From positions 1 through 64,000 of the forward strand of contig CAWAYQ010000025.1 in the NCBI GenBank assembly GCA_963786225.1: a stretch of 64,000 nt of DNA, read 5' to 3'. A model generated the notes under the pieces. The model saw only the letters and a program-made list of their open reading frames with translations, had not been told where the DNA came from and searched no databases. Position 1 is the stretch's first letter; every line of letters starts with the position of its first letter. Positions 8,830 to 17,418 of this stretch are shown here, piece by piece. This DNA comes from Flaviflagellibacter sp963786225 (GTDB lineage: Bacteria > Pseudomonadota > Alphaproteobacteria > Rhizobiales > Methylopilaceae). The translations under genes and the position numbers were made by a program.

Positions 8830-10050
8830 ATGACCGCCACCGGTAACGCTCGAAAGCCGCTGCCTCTTGAGGGCGCGCGGGTGCTCGATGTCAGTCAGGT
8901 CATGGCCGGGCCGTTCTGTACCATGCTGCTCGGCGATCTCGGCGCGGACGTCATCAAGATCGAGCCGCCGGGGACCGGCGATCAGACGCGTAGCGCCATG
9001 GGGTTCAAGATGAAGGGGCCCGATTCCATGGGCTTCCTGAACTTGAACAGGAACAAACGGAGCGTGACACTCAATCTCAAATCCGAAGCCGGAATAAGAG
9101 CCTTCCACAAGCTCGTCGAGACGGCGGATATCCTGGTCGAAAATTACCGCCCCGGCGTGATGGGGAAGCTCAAGATCGACTACGAGAGACTGAAGGCGAT
9201 AAATCCAAGACTGATTTACGCCTCCATTTCAGGCTTCGGGCAAACCGGTCCGTGGGCGCAGCGCCCGGGCTTTGACCTGATGGCGCAGGCCATGTCGGGC
9301 GTAATGAGCGTGACCGGCCATCCCGGTTCGCCGCCCGTGAAGGCAGGCGTGCCGGTAGCCGATATCGGATGCGCGCTTTTTGCCACCTATGCCATCCTCG
9401 CCGCCTATATAGGCCGACAGAAAAGCGGCGAAGGGCAGTTCATAGACGCGTCGCTCTTCGATGCGGCGTTGGCGTTCTCGATTTGGGATATTTCGGAATA
9501 CTGGGGCACAGGTGTCGTTCCTGGACCTGTGGGTACATCCAACAAGATGAGCGCGCCTTACCAGGCCGTGCGCTCCAGGGACGGGTACTTCGTCCTGGGA
9601 GCGACCAACCAGAAACTCTGGGGTCAGTTGTGCGCGGTGATCGACCGGAGCGATCTTCAGGACGACGCGCGCTTCGCCACCAATCCGTTGCGCCTTAAAA
9701 ATCGTGAAGCGCTGATCGAGGAGCTCGAAACGACGTTCGTCACGAAGACATCCGACGAATGGGTCACCGAGCTTCTCGCGGCAGGAATTCCAGCGGGCAA
9801 GATGTCGACCTATCCGGAAGCTTTCGAGGGCGAACACGGCAGACACCGCAAAATGCGGATGGAGGTCGAGCATCCGATCGAAGGCACCGTGCCGAATATC
9901 GGGTTTCCGGTGAAACTGTCGGAAACGCCGCAGCGTGTGCGGCGTCACCCGCCGCTGCTCGGCGAGCATACGCGCGAAGTTCTGGAAGAAATTGGCTTCG
10001 CCCAAACCGAGCTTGACGAAATGGAAAAGGGCGGGGCTTTCGCTCCGTGA
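8830..10050 (+). CDS. CaiB/BaiF family III CoA-transferase
   Basis: Class III CoA-transferase, 406 aa, which moves CoA between carboxylates. N-terminal motifs are RVLDVSQVMAGPFCTMLLGDLGADVIKIE and NLNRNKRSVTLNLK. The catalytic aspartate is Asp178 in VPVADIG, and LLGEHTREVL is the C-terminal signature. It starts 30 bp after tctA on the same strand, so it very likely activates the carboxylate imported by TctABC as its CoA ester. The substrate cannot be named from sequence. Gene length matches single-domain members of the family. Confidence 0.85.
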   Translation: MTATGNARKPLPLEGARVLDVSQVMAGPFCTMLLGDLGADVIKIEPPGTGDQTRSAMGFKMKGPDSMGFLNLNRNKRSVTLNLKSEAGIRAFHKLVETADILVENYRPGVMGKLKIDYERLKAINPRLIYASISGFGQTGPWAQRPGFDLMAQAMSGVMSVTGHPGSPPVKAGVPVADIGCALFATYAILAAYIGRQKSGEGQFIDASLFDAALAFSIWDISEYWGTGVVPGPVGTSNKMSAPYQAVRSRDGYFVLGATNQKLWGQLCAVIDRSDLQDDARFATNPLRLKNREALIEELETTFVTKTSDEWVTELLAAGIPAGKMSTYPEAFEGEHGRHRKMRMEVEHPIEGTVPNIGFPVKLSETPQRVRRHPPLLGEHTREVLEEIGFAQTELDEMEKGGAFAP

Positions 10051-10108
10051 GCGCGGAAGGGCTCTTTCGGCGGTAAGGCCTCCGTCGCGAAGGGCCGGAG
10101 CGGCAGCG

Positions 10109-10333
10109 TCAGCGCTTCTCGATGTGAAACTCGATCCGTCCCTGATCCTTGCGCATGTTCAAGAGAACGTCGCCGGTTTCGCGCAAAAGGTTCGGAATAT
10201 CGATCGCGGAGAGGGGATCGGTGGACGTCACGTTCAGCCTGTCCCCGGCCGCAAGGCCGGTCAATGCCTTGCGGGTCTTGAGGGCAGGGAGCGGGCACAT
10301 CAAGCCGGTGAGATCCAGCGCAGTCTCTGTCAT
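10109..10333 (-). CDS. TusA/SirA-like sulfurtransferase
   Basis: A 74-aa single-domain sulfur carrier of the TusA fold: DLTGLMCPLPALKTRKAL carries the family motif CPxP with Cys13 as the persulfide residue, followed by GDRLNVTSTDPLSAIDIPNLLRETG. TusA-type proteins hand sulfur to tRNA thiolation or molybdenum-cofactor assembly. Here it is divergent from the moeA-like cluster and close to fdhD, which favours a role in sulfuration for formate dehydrogenase. It is convergent with the CoA-transferase gene. Confidence 0.82.
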   Translation of the reverse strand: MTETALDLTGLMCPLPALKTRKALTGLAAGDRLNVTSTDPLSAIDIPNLLRETGDVLLNMRKDQGRIEFHIEKR

Positions 10334-10377
10334 TCCCCGGAGGTGCCATCGCGGGGCTCATCCTGCAAGCCCCCTGC

Positions 10378-10431
10378 TTGACCACAGGGCCTTACTTGAC
10401 CTCGGGGCCCTACTTGACCTCGGGGGTTTGG
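10378..10431. repeat. Three tandem 18-bp repeats
   Basis: Three head-to-tail 18-mers beginning TTGACC (10378, 10396, 10414). Copies 1 and 2 differ at few positions (TTGACCTCGGGGCCCTAC is copy 2); copy 3 diverges at its end. They lie in the tusA-moeA divergent gap, just before the most likely moeA-like start. They could be regulator half-sites or an expansion in a 5' leader. Confidence 0.6.
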
Positions 10432-10448
10432 CTCCGCACTTTGCCAAA

Positions 10449-11582
10449 GTGCATCCCCATTCGCCAAATCCTCGCATTGTCCGCCTCACCCCGCTCGATA
10501 CGGCACTTGACCGTTTGGGTGCGCTGGTGTCGCCCGCCCGTCCCAGCGAACGCCCGGTCGCTCTCGCGGTCGGCACCGTGAGCGCGTCCGATATCCGCGC
10601 TCCGGCAAGCCTGCCCGTGTCGCCCGTGGCCTATGCCGACGGTTGGGCGGTGAATGCCGAGGAACTCGTGGGTGCCAGCGCCTACAGCGCTGCGATCCTC
10701 GCGCCGCCGCCTCCCTGGGTGAATGCGGATGACGTCATGCCGGAAGGCGCCGATGCGGTCCTGCCGGCGGACGCCCTGGCGATTGTCGAGCCTGGGATAG
10801 CCGAGGCGTCGTCTCCGATCGCGCAGGGAGACGGCGTGCGCCGCACCGGACAGGACGTCACGGCGGGGGCGCTCATCGTCGCGGAAGGCATGCGGCTTGC
10901 CCCGCGCCATGCGGCTATTCTCCTGGCCTGCGGCATCGACAGGGTCATGGTACGTACGCCGCGCGTCCGTATCGTCGTTGCGAGCCGAGCCGCGGCACGG
11001 CAGTCCGATATGGTGAGGATGTGGCTGGAATCGTTCGGCGCCGACATCGCCGACATTGTCTCCGCACCGGAAGATCGGAAGGAACTCGCCGCCGGCTTCA
11101 GTACATCCGGCGCGGATCTTGTCATCTCGCTCGGCGGAACGGGAGAGGGACGTGACGACTGCGCGGTCGCGGCGCTTGCCGATGCCGGCCGGGTCGATGT
11201 GCAGGGGATTGCGCTGCGTCCGGGCGTGAGCGCTGCCTTCGGGCAATCGGACGGCGTGCCGGTTCTGTTGTTGCCGGGCCGTCTTGACGCTCTGATCGCG
11301 GGCGCGCTGGTGCTGCTGGTGCCGGCTTTGGCCCGGATTTGCAACCTGGCGCAGAGGGACTGGCACAGTTCGGCAAAGCTCGCCGACAAAGCCAGTTCCG
11401 TGATCGGCTTCAGCGAACTGTTCCTCGGCGTTCCCCAGGGCGATGCCATTCAGCCGGTGCCCCTTAACGAGGCCGGGCTCGACGTTCTGGCCCGCGCGGA
11501 GGGCTGGTTTACCGTTCCGCCGGGTTCCGAGGGGCTTGCCGCCGGCCAGATAGTGCAACTAAGCCGGTTTCAGCCTAGATAA
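10449..11582 (+). CDS. Degenerate MoeA-like molybdopterin-biosynthesis protein
   Basis: A MoeA-fold protein of about 377 aa. The start is uncertain: GTG at 10449 is taken because upstream codons run through the 18-bp repeats, but a TTG upstream is possible. The N-terminal half resembles MoeA (RLTPLDTALDRLGALVSP, then SPVAYADGWAVNAEEL). The catalytic half is altered: the usual TGDEL is replaced by VVASRAAARQ, SGGxSxG by SLGGTGEGRDD, and the PGxPxS loop by LLPGRLDAL. It may be an inactive partner of the two MoeA proteins that follow. Its stop is 5 bp before the next gene. Confidence 0.7.
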   Translation: MHPHSPNPRIVRLTPLDTALDRLGALVSPARPSERPVALAVGTVSASDIRAPASLPVSPVAYADGWAVNAEELVGASAYSAAILAPPPPWVNADDVMPEGADAVLPADALAIVEPGIAEASSPIAQGDGVRRTGQDVTAGALIVAEGMRLAPRHAAILLACGIDRVMVRTPRVRIVVASRAAARQSDMVRMWLESFGADIADIVSAPEDRKELAAGFSTSGADLVISLGGTGEGRDDCAVAALADAGRVDVQGIALRPGVSAAFGQSDGVPVLLLPGRLDALIAGALVLLVPALARICNLAQRDWHSSAKLADKASSVIGFSELFLGVPQGDAIQPVPLNEAGLDVLARAEGWFTVPPGSEGLAAGQIVQLSRFQPR

Positions 11583-11587
11583 CCGCC

Positions 11588-13573
11588 ATGAAACACGCTG
11601 CGATTGTCGAAGCGATCCGCCGCGCGGCACGGCAGGAGCAATTCCTGGACGTGCTCTCGCGCGAAGAGGCCGAGACGCGATTCCGCGCTTCCGTACCGCA
11701 TGTTGCGCTGCCCGCGGAAAGGATCGCGCTGGGAGACGCGCTCGGCCGTGTACTTGCCGAAAACCTCGTTGCGGACATCGACCTGCCGCCGTTCGACCGT
11801 TCGTCCGTCGATGGTTTTGCCGTCCGCGCCGGCGATACCGTGGGTGCCGCGGAGGGCGCGCCCGTGCGGCTGCGTCTCAACGCGGAAGTCCTCGCGTGCG
11901 GCACCGCGCCGTCATTGACCGTCGAGAGCGGAACGGCAACCGCCATTTCGACCGGAGGTGTGGTACCGCGCGGAGCCGATGCCGTCGTCATGATCGAGCA
12001 GACGGCGTTCGGCGAGGACACGGACGGTCCGTACGTCGATATAAGGCGTCCGGCCTCCGCCGGAGGCTTCGTTGCATTTGCCGGCTCCGACATCGCGCGC
12101 GGCGAAACCGTGATGCGGCGCGGAACCGAACTGACATCGCGCGAAATCGGTATTCTCGCCGCATGCGGCATTGCCGAACTGCCGGTGATCCGCCGCCCGC
12201 GTGTCGGCATCATTTCCACCGGCGATGAACTTGTTCCTCCGGGCGCCTTGCTTGGACCGGGGGCAATCTACGATTCCAATTCCGCGATTACCGCGGCGGC
12301 CGTGCGCGAGAACGGCGGTGAGCCGGTCCTGTTCGGCATCATGCGCGACGACGAAGCGGTTCTCGCCGACGCTGTCGCACGCGCCATTGCCGAGACCGAT
12401 CTCGTCGTCATGTCGGGCGGCACGTCGAAAGGCGCGGGCGATGTCTCGCACCGCATCCTGTCGGGGCTCGGCGAACCCGGAATCATCGTGCACGGAGTTG
12501 CGCTGAAGCCCGGCAAGCCGATCTGTCTCGCCGTCGCAAGAGGCAAGCCGGTGATCGTGCTGCCGGGCTTTCCGACCTCCGCCATTTTTACATTCCATAC
12601 GTTTGCCGCCCCCCTCATCCGCGCCATGGCGGGCCTTTCTCCGGCGAGCGAAAATCTGGTCGAGGCCACTCTGCCTGTCCGCGTGCCCTCCGAACTCGGC
12701 CGCACCGAATATGTGATGGTTTCGCTCGGGAGCGGTGATAGCGGCCTCGTCGCGTTTCCGTTGGGCCGGGGGTCCGGATCGGTAACGGCATTCTCGCAGG
12801 CCGACGGGTTCTTCGAGGTCGACGCGCTTTCGGATTCGGCGAACGCGGGATCGAGCCAGTCCATTCAGCTGATCGGGAAGAGCCTGCACGTACCCGATCT
12901 GGTTCTCGCGGGAAGCCAGGATATCGGCCTTGATGCGCTTGTGGGATTGCTCGCCGACCAAGGCTATCGTGTTCGCACGCTCGCCATCGGCAGTATGGGC
13001 GGCCTCGCCGCCTTGAAGCGCGGCGAATGCGATCTCGCGCCTGCTCATCTGCTTGATCCGGCGACGGGCATCTACAATACACCGTTTCTGACCTCGGGCG
13101 TGTCGCTCGTCCCCGGCTGGCGCCGGCGGCAGGGCATCGTGTTCCGCAAAGGTGATCCGCGCTTCGAAGGCTCGGCGGCGGGCGAAGCCATTGCCGCCGT
13201 GGCGAGCGATCCAGGCTCGATCCTCGTCAACCGCAATGCCGGTTCAGGCACGCGCATCCTGCTCGACGGCCTCCTCGCCGGCGAGCGGCCCGCGGGCTAT
13301 GCCAACCAGCCGAAATCGCACAACGCCGTCGCCGCGGCGGTGTCTCAAGGGCGCGCCGACTGGGGTATGGCTATCGAGAACGTCGCGCGGTTGTATGGAC
13401 TCGGATTTCTGCCGGTCGCGGATGAACATTATGATTTCTTTCTGGCGGAGGCCCGGCGCGGCCGCCCGGCAGTCCAGGCCTTCCTGGACGCACTCGCGAG
13501 CGAGGAGGCGCATGCCGCACTCATCGCGCTCGGCTTCGTTCCCGCCGGCGCGCTAGCTCAGGCGGGCGAATAG
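11588..13573 (+). CDS. MoeA with C-terminal periplasmic-binding-like domain
   Basis: A 661-aa fusion. Residues 1-430 form a MoeA-type metal-insertion domain with intact motifs: DLPPFDRSSVDGFAVRAGD, STGDELVPPG, MSGGTSKGAGD and LPGFPTSA. From about residue 434 comes a cytosolic substrate-binding-like domain (LVLAGSQDIGLDAL, NRNAGSGTRILLDGLL near 550, HNAVAAAVSQGRADWGMAIENVA). MoeA inserts Mo (or W) into adenylylated molybdopterin. The second domain resembles the one in the HTH regulator at 15759-16637 and recalls oxyanion-binding proteins, which suggests oxyanion or cofactor sensing or delivery; this is inference. It lies in a three-moeA run, followed directly by the next moeA. Confidence 0.85.
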   Translation: MKHAAIVEAIRRAARQEQFLDVLSREEAETRFRASVPHVALPAERIALGDALGRVLAENLVADIDLPPFDRSSVDGFAVRAGDTVGAAEGAPVRLRLNAEVLACGTAPSLTVESGTATAISTGGVVPRGADAVVMIEQTAFGEDTDGPYVDIRRPASAGGFVAFAGSDIARGETVMRRGTELTSREIGILAACGIAELPVIRRPRVGIISTGDELVPPGALLGPGAIYDSNSAITAAAVRENGGEPVLFGIMRDDEAVLADAVARAIAETDLVVMSGGTSKGAGDVSHRILSGLGEPGIIVHGVALKPGKPICLAVARGKPVIVLPGFPTSAIFTFHTFAAPLIRAMAGLSPASENLVEATLPVRVPSELGRTEYVMVSLGSGDSGLVAFPLGRGSGSVTAFSQADGFFEVDALSDSANAGSSQSIQLIGKSLHVPDLVLAGSQDIGLDALVGLLADQGYRVRTLAIGSMGGLAALKRGECDLAPAHLLDPATGIYNTPFLTSGVSLVPGWRRRQGIVFRKGDPRFEGSAAGEAIAAVASDPGSILVNRNAGSGTRILLDGLLAGERPAGYANQPKSHNAVAAAVSQGRADWGMAIENVARLYGLGFLPVADEHYDFFLAEARRGRPAVQAFLDALASEEAHAALIALGFVPAGALAQAGE

Positions 13574-14828
13574 ATGGCGCAGCTTTCCGACGATTGTTTC
13601 GCGTTCGGCGGCGAACTCATGCCGATCGAATCGGGGCTCGCGCTGATCGCCGAGCGCATCCAGCCGATCGCCGACATCGAAACCGTAAGCGCTCCTGGAC
13701 GCGGACGGCCGGATACTGGCTGAAGACATCATCGCGCCGCTCGATCTCCCGGGCTTCGACAATTCGGCCGTGGATGGCTGGGCGGTGCGGCACGAGGACC
13801 TCGTTGAGGGCGGCGAGACCACGCTTCCGGTCGTCGCGCGGATCGCGGCCGGCGACCGTGCGGAGCATGCGATCGGCCCCGGCGAGAGCGCGCGCATCTT
13901 TACCGGCGCCCTGATGCCGTCAGGCGCGGACACGGTGTTCATGCAGGAAGATTGCCGCGAGGAAGCGGGCAAGGTGATCCTGCCTCCGGGACTGAAGAAA
14001 GGCGCCAACCGACGTCTTGCGGGCGAAGATATTGCGGCAGGGACGCCGGCTCTATCGGCGGGGCTACGGCTGCAACCGCAGCATATTTCGCTGGCGTCGG
14101 CGCTGGGCCTGAAAGAACTCAAAGTGTACCGTCGGCTTAAAGTCGCCGTTCTGTCCACCGGCGACGAACTGGTCGAACCCGGCGAACCTTTGCCGCGCGG
14201 CGCGCTCCACGATTCGAACCGGGTCATGATGGCGGCGATGCTGCGCCGCGCCGGCTGCGAGGTCACGGATGCCGGCATGTTCCGCGACGAACCGGAAGCG
14301 CTCGGCCGCGCGATTGTCGCGGCCGCCGCGGGGCACGATCTCATCATCTCATCGGGCGGCGTCTCGACCGGCGAGGAAGATTACACGCGCAAGGTCGTCG
14401 AGAAGGTCGGTACGCTCGTCCAATGGCGGCTTGCGATAAAGCCCGGCCGCCCGGTCGCGATGGCCGTCGTCGGTGGGACGCCGTTCGTCGGCCTGCCGGG
14501 AAATCCGGTCGCGGTCTTCGTTACTTTCGCGAACATCGTACGTGCGCTCGTGGCGCGGCTTGGCGGTGAAACATGGGCGCCGCCGCCTGCGGTTCCGGTA
14601 CGAAGTGCGTTCGCTTACAAGAAAAAGACCGGCCGCAGAGAGTTTGTTCGCGTCTCTCTGGTGCGCACCGCGGATGGCGTTGTCGAAGCCCACAAGCATC
14701 CGCGCGAAGGCGCTGGCGTCATTACATCCTTGACGGAAAGCACCGGCTTCGTCGAACTCCCGGAACCGCTAACTCAGGTCGCGGCCGGAGACTTTGTAGG
14801 CTACCGCTCCTACAGCGAGATGTTCTGA
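13574..14828 (+). CDS. moeA: MoeA molybdopterin molybdenumtransferase, +1 frameshift near 5' end
   Basis: Canonical MoeA-like protein of about 417 aa once an extra base near 13687 is ignored (ACCGTAAGCGCTCC should read ...GTA GCG CTC...). The first frame gives MAQLSDDCFAFGGELMPIESG and then stops; the second continues ILAEDIIAPLDLPGFDNSAVDGWAVRHEDL. All later motifs are intact: STGDELVEPGEPLP, SSGGVSTGEEDY, LPGNPVAVFVTF. The 1255-nt length is one base over frame. It starts one base after the MoeA-binding-domain fusion. It is the most standard of the three moeA copies and probably the active enzyme if the frameshift is an error. It converges with fdhD. Confidence 0.82.
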
Positions 14829-14831
14829 TCC

Positions 14832-15719
14832 CTAATCCTCGAATGAGCCCTTGCCGCCGCTCCTGGCCGAGTCTTCCTCGACGTGTTTCAGGTCCTGGTC
14901 GAAGATTATCCGATCTTCACCTGCGAGGATCACGAAGCGTTTGCCTCGCATGCGGCCGACGAGAACAAGCCCGGCCTTGCGCGCGAGATCGACGCCCCAG
15001 GTGGTAAAGCCGGACCGGGAAATCAAAGTCGGGATTCCCATCCGGACAGTCTTGATGACCATTTCCGAGGTCAGGCGACCGGTCGTGTAGAATATCTTGT
15101 TGCCGGGATCGACGCGCTCCCGAAACATCCAGCCCGCGATCTTGTCGACCGCGTTATGGCGCCCGACGTCTTCCATATAGACGAGCGGCCGGTCCTCTTC
15201 GCAGAGCACGCAGCCATGGATCGCGCCGGCTTTCAGGTATATCGACGGCGTCGTATTGATTACCTTCTGCAGGCGGTAGAGCCACGATGTGTGAAGCTCT
15301 GTTTTCGGCAGATCGACTGTCTCGATCGCCTCCATCAGGCTGCCGAAGGTCGTGCCTTGCGCGCATCCAGACGTAAGGACACGCTTCTTCAGCTTCTTTT
15401 CGTAATTTGTCTTTCGTTCGGTGCGAACCACGACAACCGACAGATCGTCGTCGTAGTCGATTCCCGTTACATTGTCGTCGGGCAGCAGCATGTTCTGATT
15501 GAGCAGATAGCCGAGCGCCAGCAGTTCGGGATGATCGCGGATCGTCATCATCGTGACGATTTCCTGGGAATTGAGGTAGAGCGTCAGCGGACGTTCGATG
15601 ACGACGGAAATTTCACTCGATGTGCCGGTTTCGTCCACGCCGCTGATGCGCTCGGTCAGGCGGGGATCATCGGGGGTCGGGGCGATGAGGTACTTGCTTG
15701 TATCCGAAATAATTTTCAT
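14832..15719 (-). CDS. fdhD: FdhD formate dehydrogenase sulfurtransferase
   Basis: Sulfurtransferase, 295 aa, that passes sulfur from a desulfurase to the bis-MGD cofactor so that formate dehydrogenase becomes active. Recognisable motifs are VVIERPLTLYLNSQEIVTMM, LALGYLLNQNML, LTSGCAQGT and the C-terminal VGRHNAVDKIAGWMF and LVGRMRGKRFVI. The enterobacterial protein uses two cysteines in this loop; here only Cys119 remains, as in some homologues. It follows the HTH regulator by 39 bp on the minus strand, so they probably form one unit. Both formate dehydrogenases of the window are plausible clients. Confidence 0.92.
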   Translation of the reverse strand: MKIISDTSKYLIAPTPDDPRLTERISGVDETGTSSEISVVIERPLTLYLNSQEIVTMMTIRDHPELLALGYLLNQNMLLPDDNVTGIDYDDDLSVVVVRTERKTNYEKKLKKRVLTSGCAQGTTFGSLMEAIETVDLPKTELHTSWLYRLQKVINTTPSIYLKAGAIHGCVLCEEDRPLVYMEDVGRHNAVDKIAGWMFRERVDPGNKIFYTTGRLTSEMVIKTVRMGIPTLISRSGFTTWGVDLARKAGLVLVGRMRGKRFVILAGEDRIIFDQDLKHVEEDSARSGGKGSFED

Positions 15720-15758
15720 GTCCGTCGCGAACCTCAGTGTGTCGCAAGAGCGCGCGTA

Positions 15759-16637
15759 TTACCGATTGAAGAGAATCTGTCCGCAATTCTCGACATCGTA
15801 ACCGCCGAGTTCGTTCGCGTGCTTCTTGAAAGTGTCGGTCCGCGTGAACGCGAGCACCTTCTGGAGCGGCGGCTCCAGGAGATCTCTTCGCCGGCACGCG
15901 AGGTCGAAGCGTTCTCGATGTAATGGTACAAAATTCAATTTAAACCGGCGCGCGACGGAATCGACCGCGAGACCGCAATCCGCGGTGCCGTCGAGAATGG
16001 CAAGCGCGACATCGGTCTGGGTCAGCGCCCGCGTCGGCAGCACGTTCACGCTGTCGGCACTGAGGCCGGCTTCGGCCAGCAGGCGGTCGAACAACAACTG
16101 AGTGCCCGAACCGTCCTGGCGCTGAATGAACCTGGCGTGCCGTTCGGCCACATCGCGCATACTCGTCAGGCGGATCATGCCCGCCGGCAGCACAAGTCCC
16201 TGCTGACGCCAGGCAAAATGCACAAGGACGACGTCGGACAGCGGGGCATGCCGTACCGCGACGTTATTCCCGGCATCGTCGCCTTTGTCCTCCTGGCCGA
16301 AATGAATGCCCGCGGCGACGGCCCCGCCCGCGCAAAGCCGCTCCATTCCGACCGTACTGCCCTCGATCTGGTTGGTGAGGCCCGAACCGGACTCGCGCAG
16401 GGCCCATTCCATGAGCGGGTCGCTCGACCCGCAAATCAGCGGCGGCGGGGTCGCGATGAGGGGGCTCTGATACTCGATATGCGCTTCGACCCAGCGATCG
16501 ATGAGGACCCGGGGGAACAGCAGCTTCCCGGTGGCCCGCGAGCACGGGATCTCATTGCGCGCCACCAGGGCGTAGATGGTGCGGTCGTTCATCCGAAGAT
16601 ATTCGGAGACCTCGGCCGTCGTCATATAGTATGTCAT
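15759..16637 (-). CDS. Excisionase-type HTH regulator with binding-protein-like sensor domain
   Basis: One-component regulator, 292 aa. Residues 5-55 form a MerR/excisionase-like HTH (MTTAEVSEYLRMNDRTIYALV, then CSRATGKLLFPRVLIDRWV). From about residue 65 a cytosolic periplasmic-binding-like domain follows: LICGSSDPLMEWAL, then RQDGSGTQLLFDRLL at 172-187 and LAILDGTADCGLAVDSVARRF. It is divergent from tupBCA and upstream of fdhD, so it probably senses tungstate/molybdate (or a cofactor form) and controls uptake and FDH maturation. The ATG at 16637 was chosen; a start at 16625 is possible. The same domain type is fused to MoeA at 11588-13573. Confidence 0.75.
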   Translation of the reverse strand: MTYYMTTAEVSEYLRMNDRTIYALVARNEIPCSRATGKLLFPRVLIDRWVEAHIEYQSPLIATPPPLICGSSDPLMEWALRESGSGLTNQIEGSTVGMERLCAGGAVAAGIHFGQEDKGDDAGNNVAVRHAPLSDVVLVHFAWRQQGLVLPAGMIRLTSMRDVAERHARFIQRQDGSGTQLLFDRLLAEAGLSADSVNVLPTRALTQTDVALAILDGTADCGLAVDSVARRFKLNFVPLHRERFDLACRRRDLLEPPLQKVLAFTRTDTFKKHANELGGYDVENCGQILFNR

Positions 16638-16640
16638 TTC

Positions 16641-16656
16641 ATGCAAATTCCTGCAT
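16641..16656. promoter_or_regulatory. Candidate operator between HTH regulator and tupB
   Basis: Short palindrome ATGCA-N6-TGCAT, four bases upstream of the regulator's start and about 67 bp before tupB. Its place in the 85-bp divergent gap suits autoregulation and tup control by the HTH protein. The arms are only 5 bp, so chance is possible. Confidence 0.4.
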
Positions 16657-16722
16657 AAACTACGCCGTTGCCCAGTTCCGCTATAAGCACTAAGAAATTG
16701 CAACCCAGCGGATGAGCGTTCG

Positions 16723-17418
16723 ATGTTCGATGTCTTTGCCTCTGCTTTGCACGTTATGACATCAGGCGATCCGGAATTCATCCGAATCGTTCTGCTTTCT
16801 CTTCGTGTGACGCTCTCGGCGTTAGCAATTGCGTCTCTGATCGGATTGCCCCTTGGGGCATTCATCGCAATAGCCCGCTTTCCCGGGCGCGGCATTGTTA
16901 CGATCGGCCTGAACGCCCTGATGGGGTTCCCGCCGGTCGTCGCGGGCCTCCTCGTCTACCTGCTGCTGTCGCGGTCCGGTCCTCTGGGCCCGCTGGGCAT
17001 GCTGTTCACGCCCGGCGCGATGATCGTCGCCCAGACCGTGCTTATCCTGCCGATCGTCGCCTCGCTGACGCGACAGGTGATCGAAGATCTCTGGGCAGAT
17101 TATGAGGAGCAGCTGCGCTCGCTCGGCTCGTCGCGGTTGCGCGCCATCCCGACTTTGCTCTGGGACGGACGCTACAGTCTCGTCACCGCGCTCCTCGCGG
17201 GTTTCGGCCGCGCGAGCGCCGAGGTCGGCGCGGTCATGATCGTCGGCGGCAACATCGCGGGCTATACGCGCACGATGACCACGGCGATTGCGCTGGAGAC
17301 CGGCAAAGGCGACCTCGCACTCGCGCTCGCCCTCGGCCTCATTCTCATGACGCTGACCTTCGCGCTGAACGCCTCGGCGTTCGGCACCGCGCGGCTGGCG
17401 CAACGGGCCGGCGGGTGA
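16723..17418 (+). CDS. tupB: Tungstate-type ABC permease TupB
   Basis: Inner-membrane permease of a TupABC/WtpABC-type oxyanion importer, 231 aa, about five membrane segments. The EAA-type loop reads ADYEEQLRSLGSSRLRAI, and FGRASAEVGAVMIVGGNIAGYTRTMTTAIALETGKGD is typical of tungstate permeases. It heads the plus-strand operon tupB-tupC-tupA, and its stop overlaps the next start (GTGA). Location inside a formate dehydrogenase locus favours tungstate over molybdate as substrate, but the residues that decide this lie in the binding protein. Confidence 0.85.
   Translation: MFDVFASALHVMTSGDPEFIRIVLLSLRVTLSALAIASLIGLPLGAFIAIARFPGRGIVTIGLNALMGFPPVVAGLLVYLLLSRSGPLGPLGMLFTPGAMIVAQTVLILPIVASLTRQVIEDLWADYEEQLRSLGSSRLRAIPTLLWDGRYSLVTALLAGFGRASAEVGAVMIVGGNIAGYTRTMTTAIALETGKGDLALALALGLILMTLTFALNASAFGTARLAQRAGG

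Noticed and set aside
10378..10431. CRISPR-like array
   Set aside because: The three 18-bp units are directly adjacent with no spacers and no cas genes are nearby.
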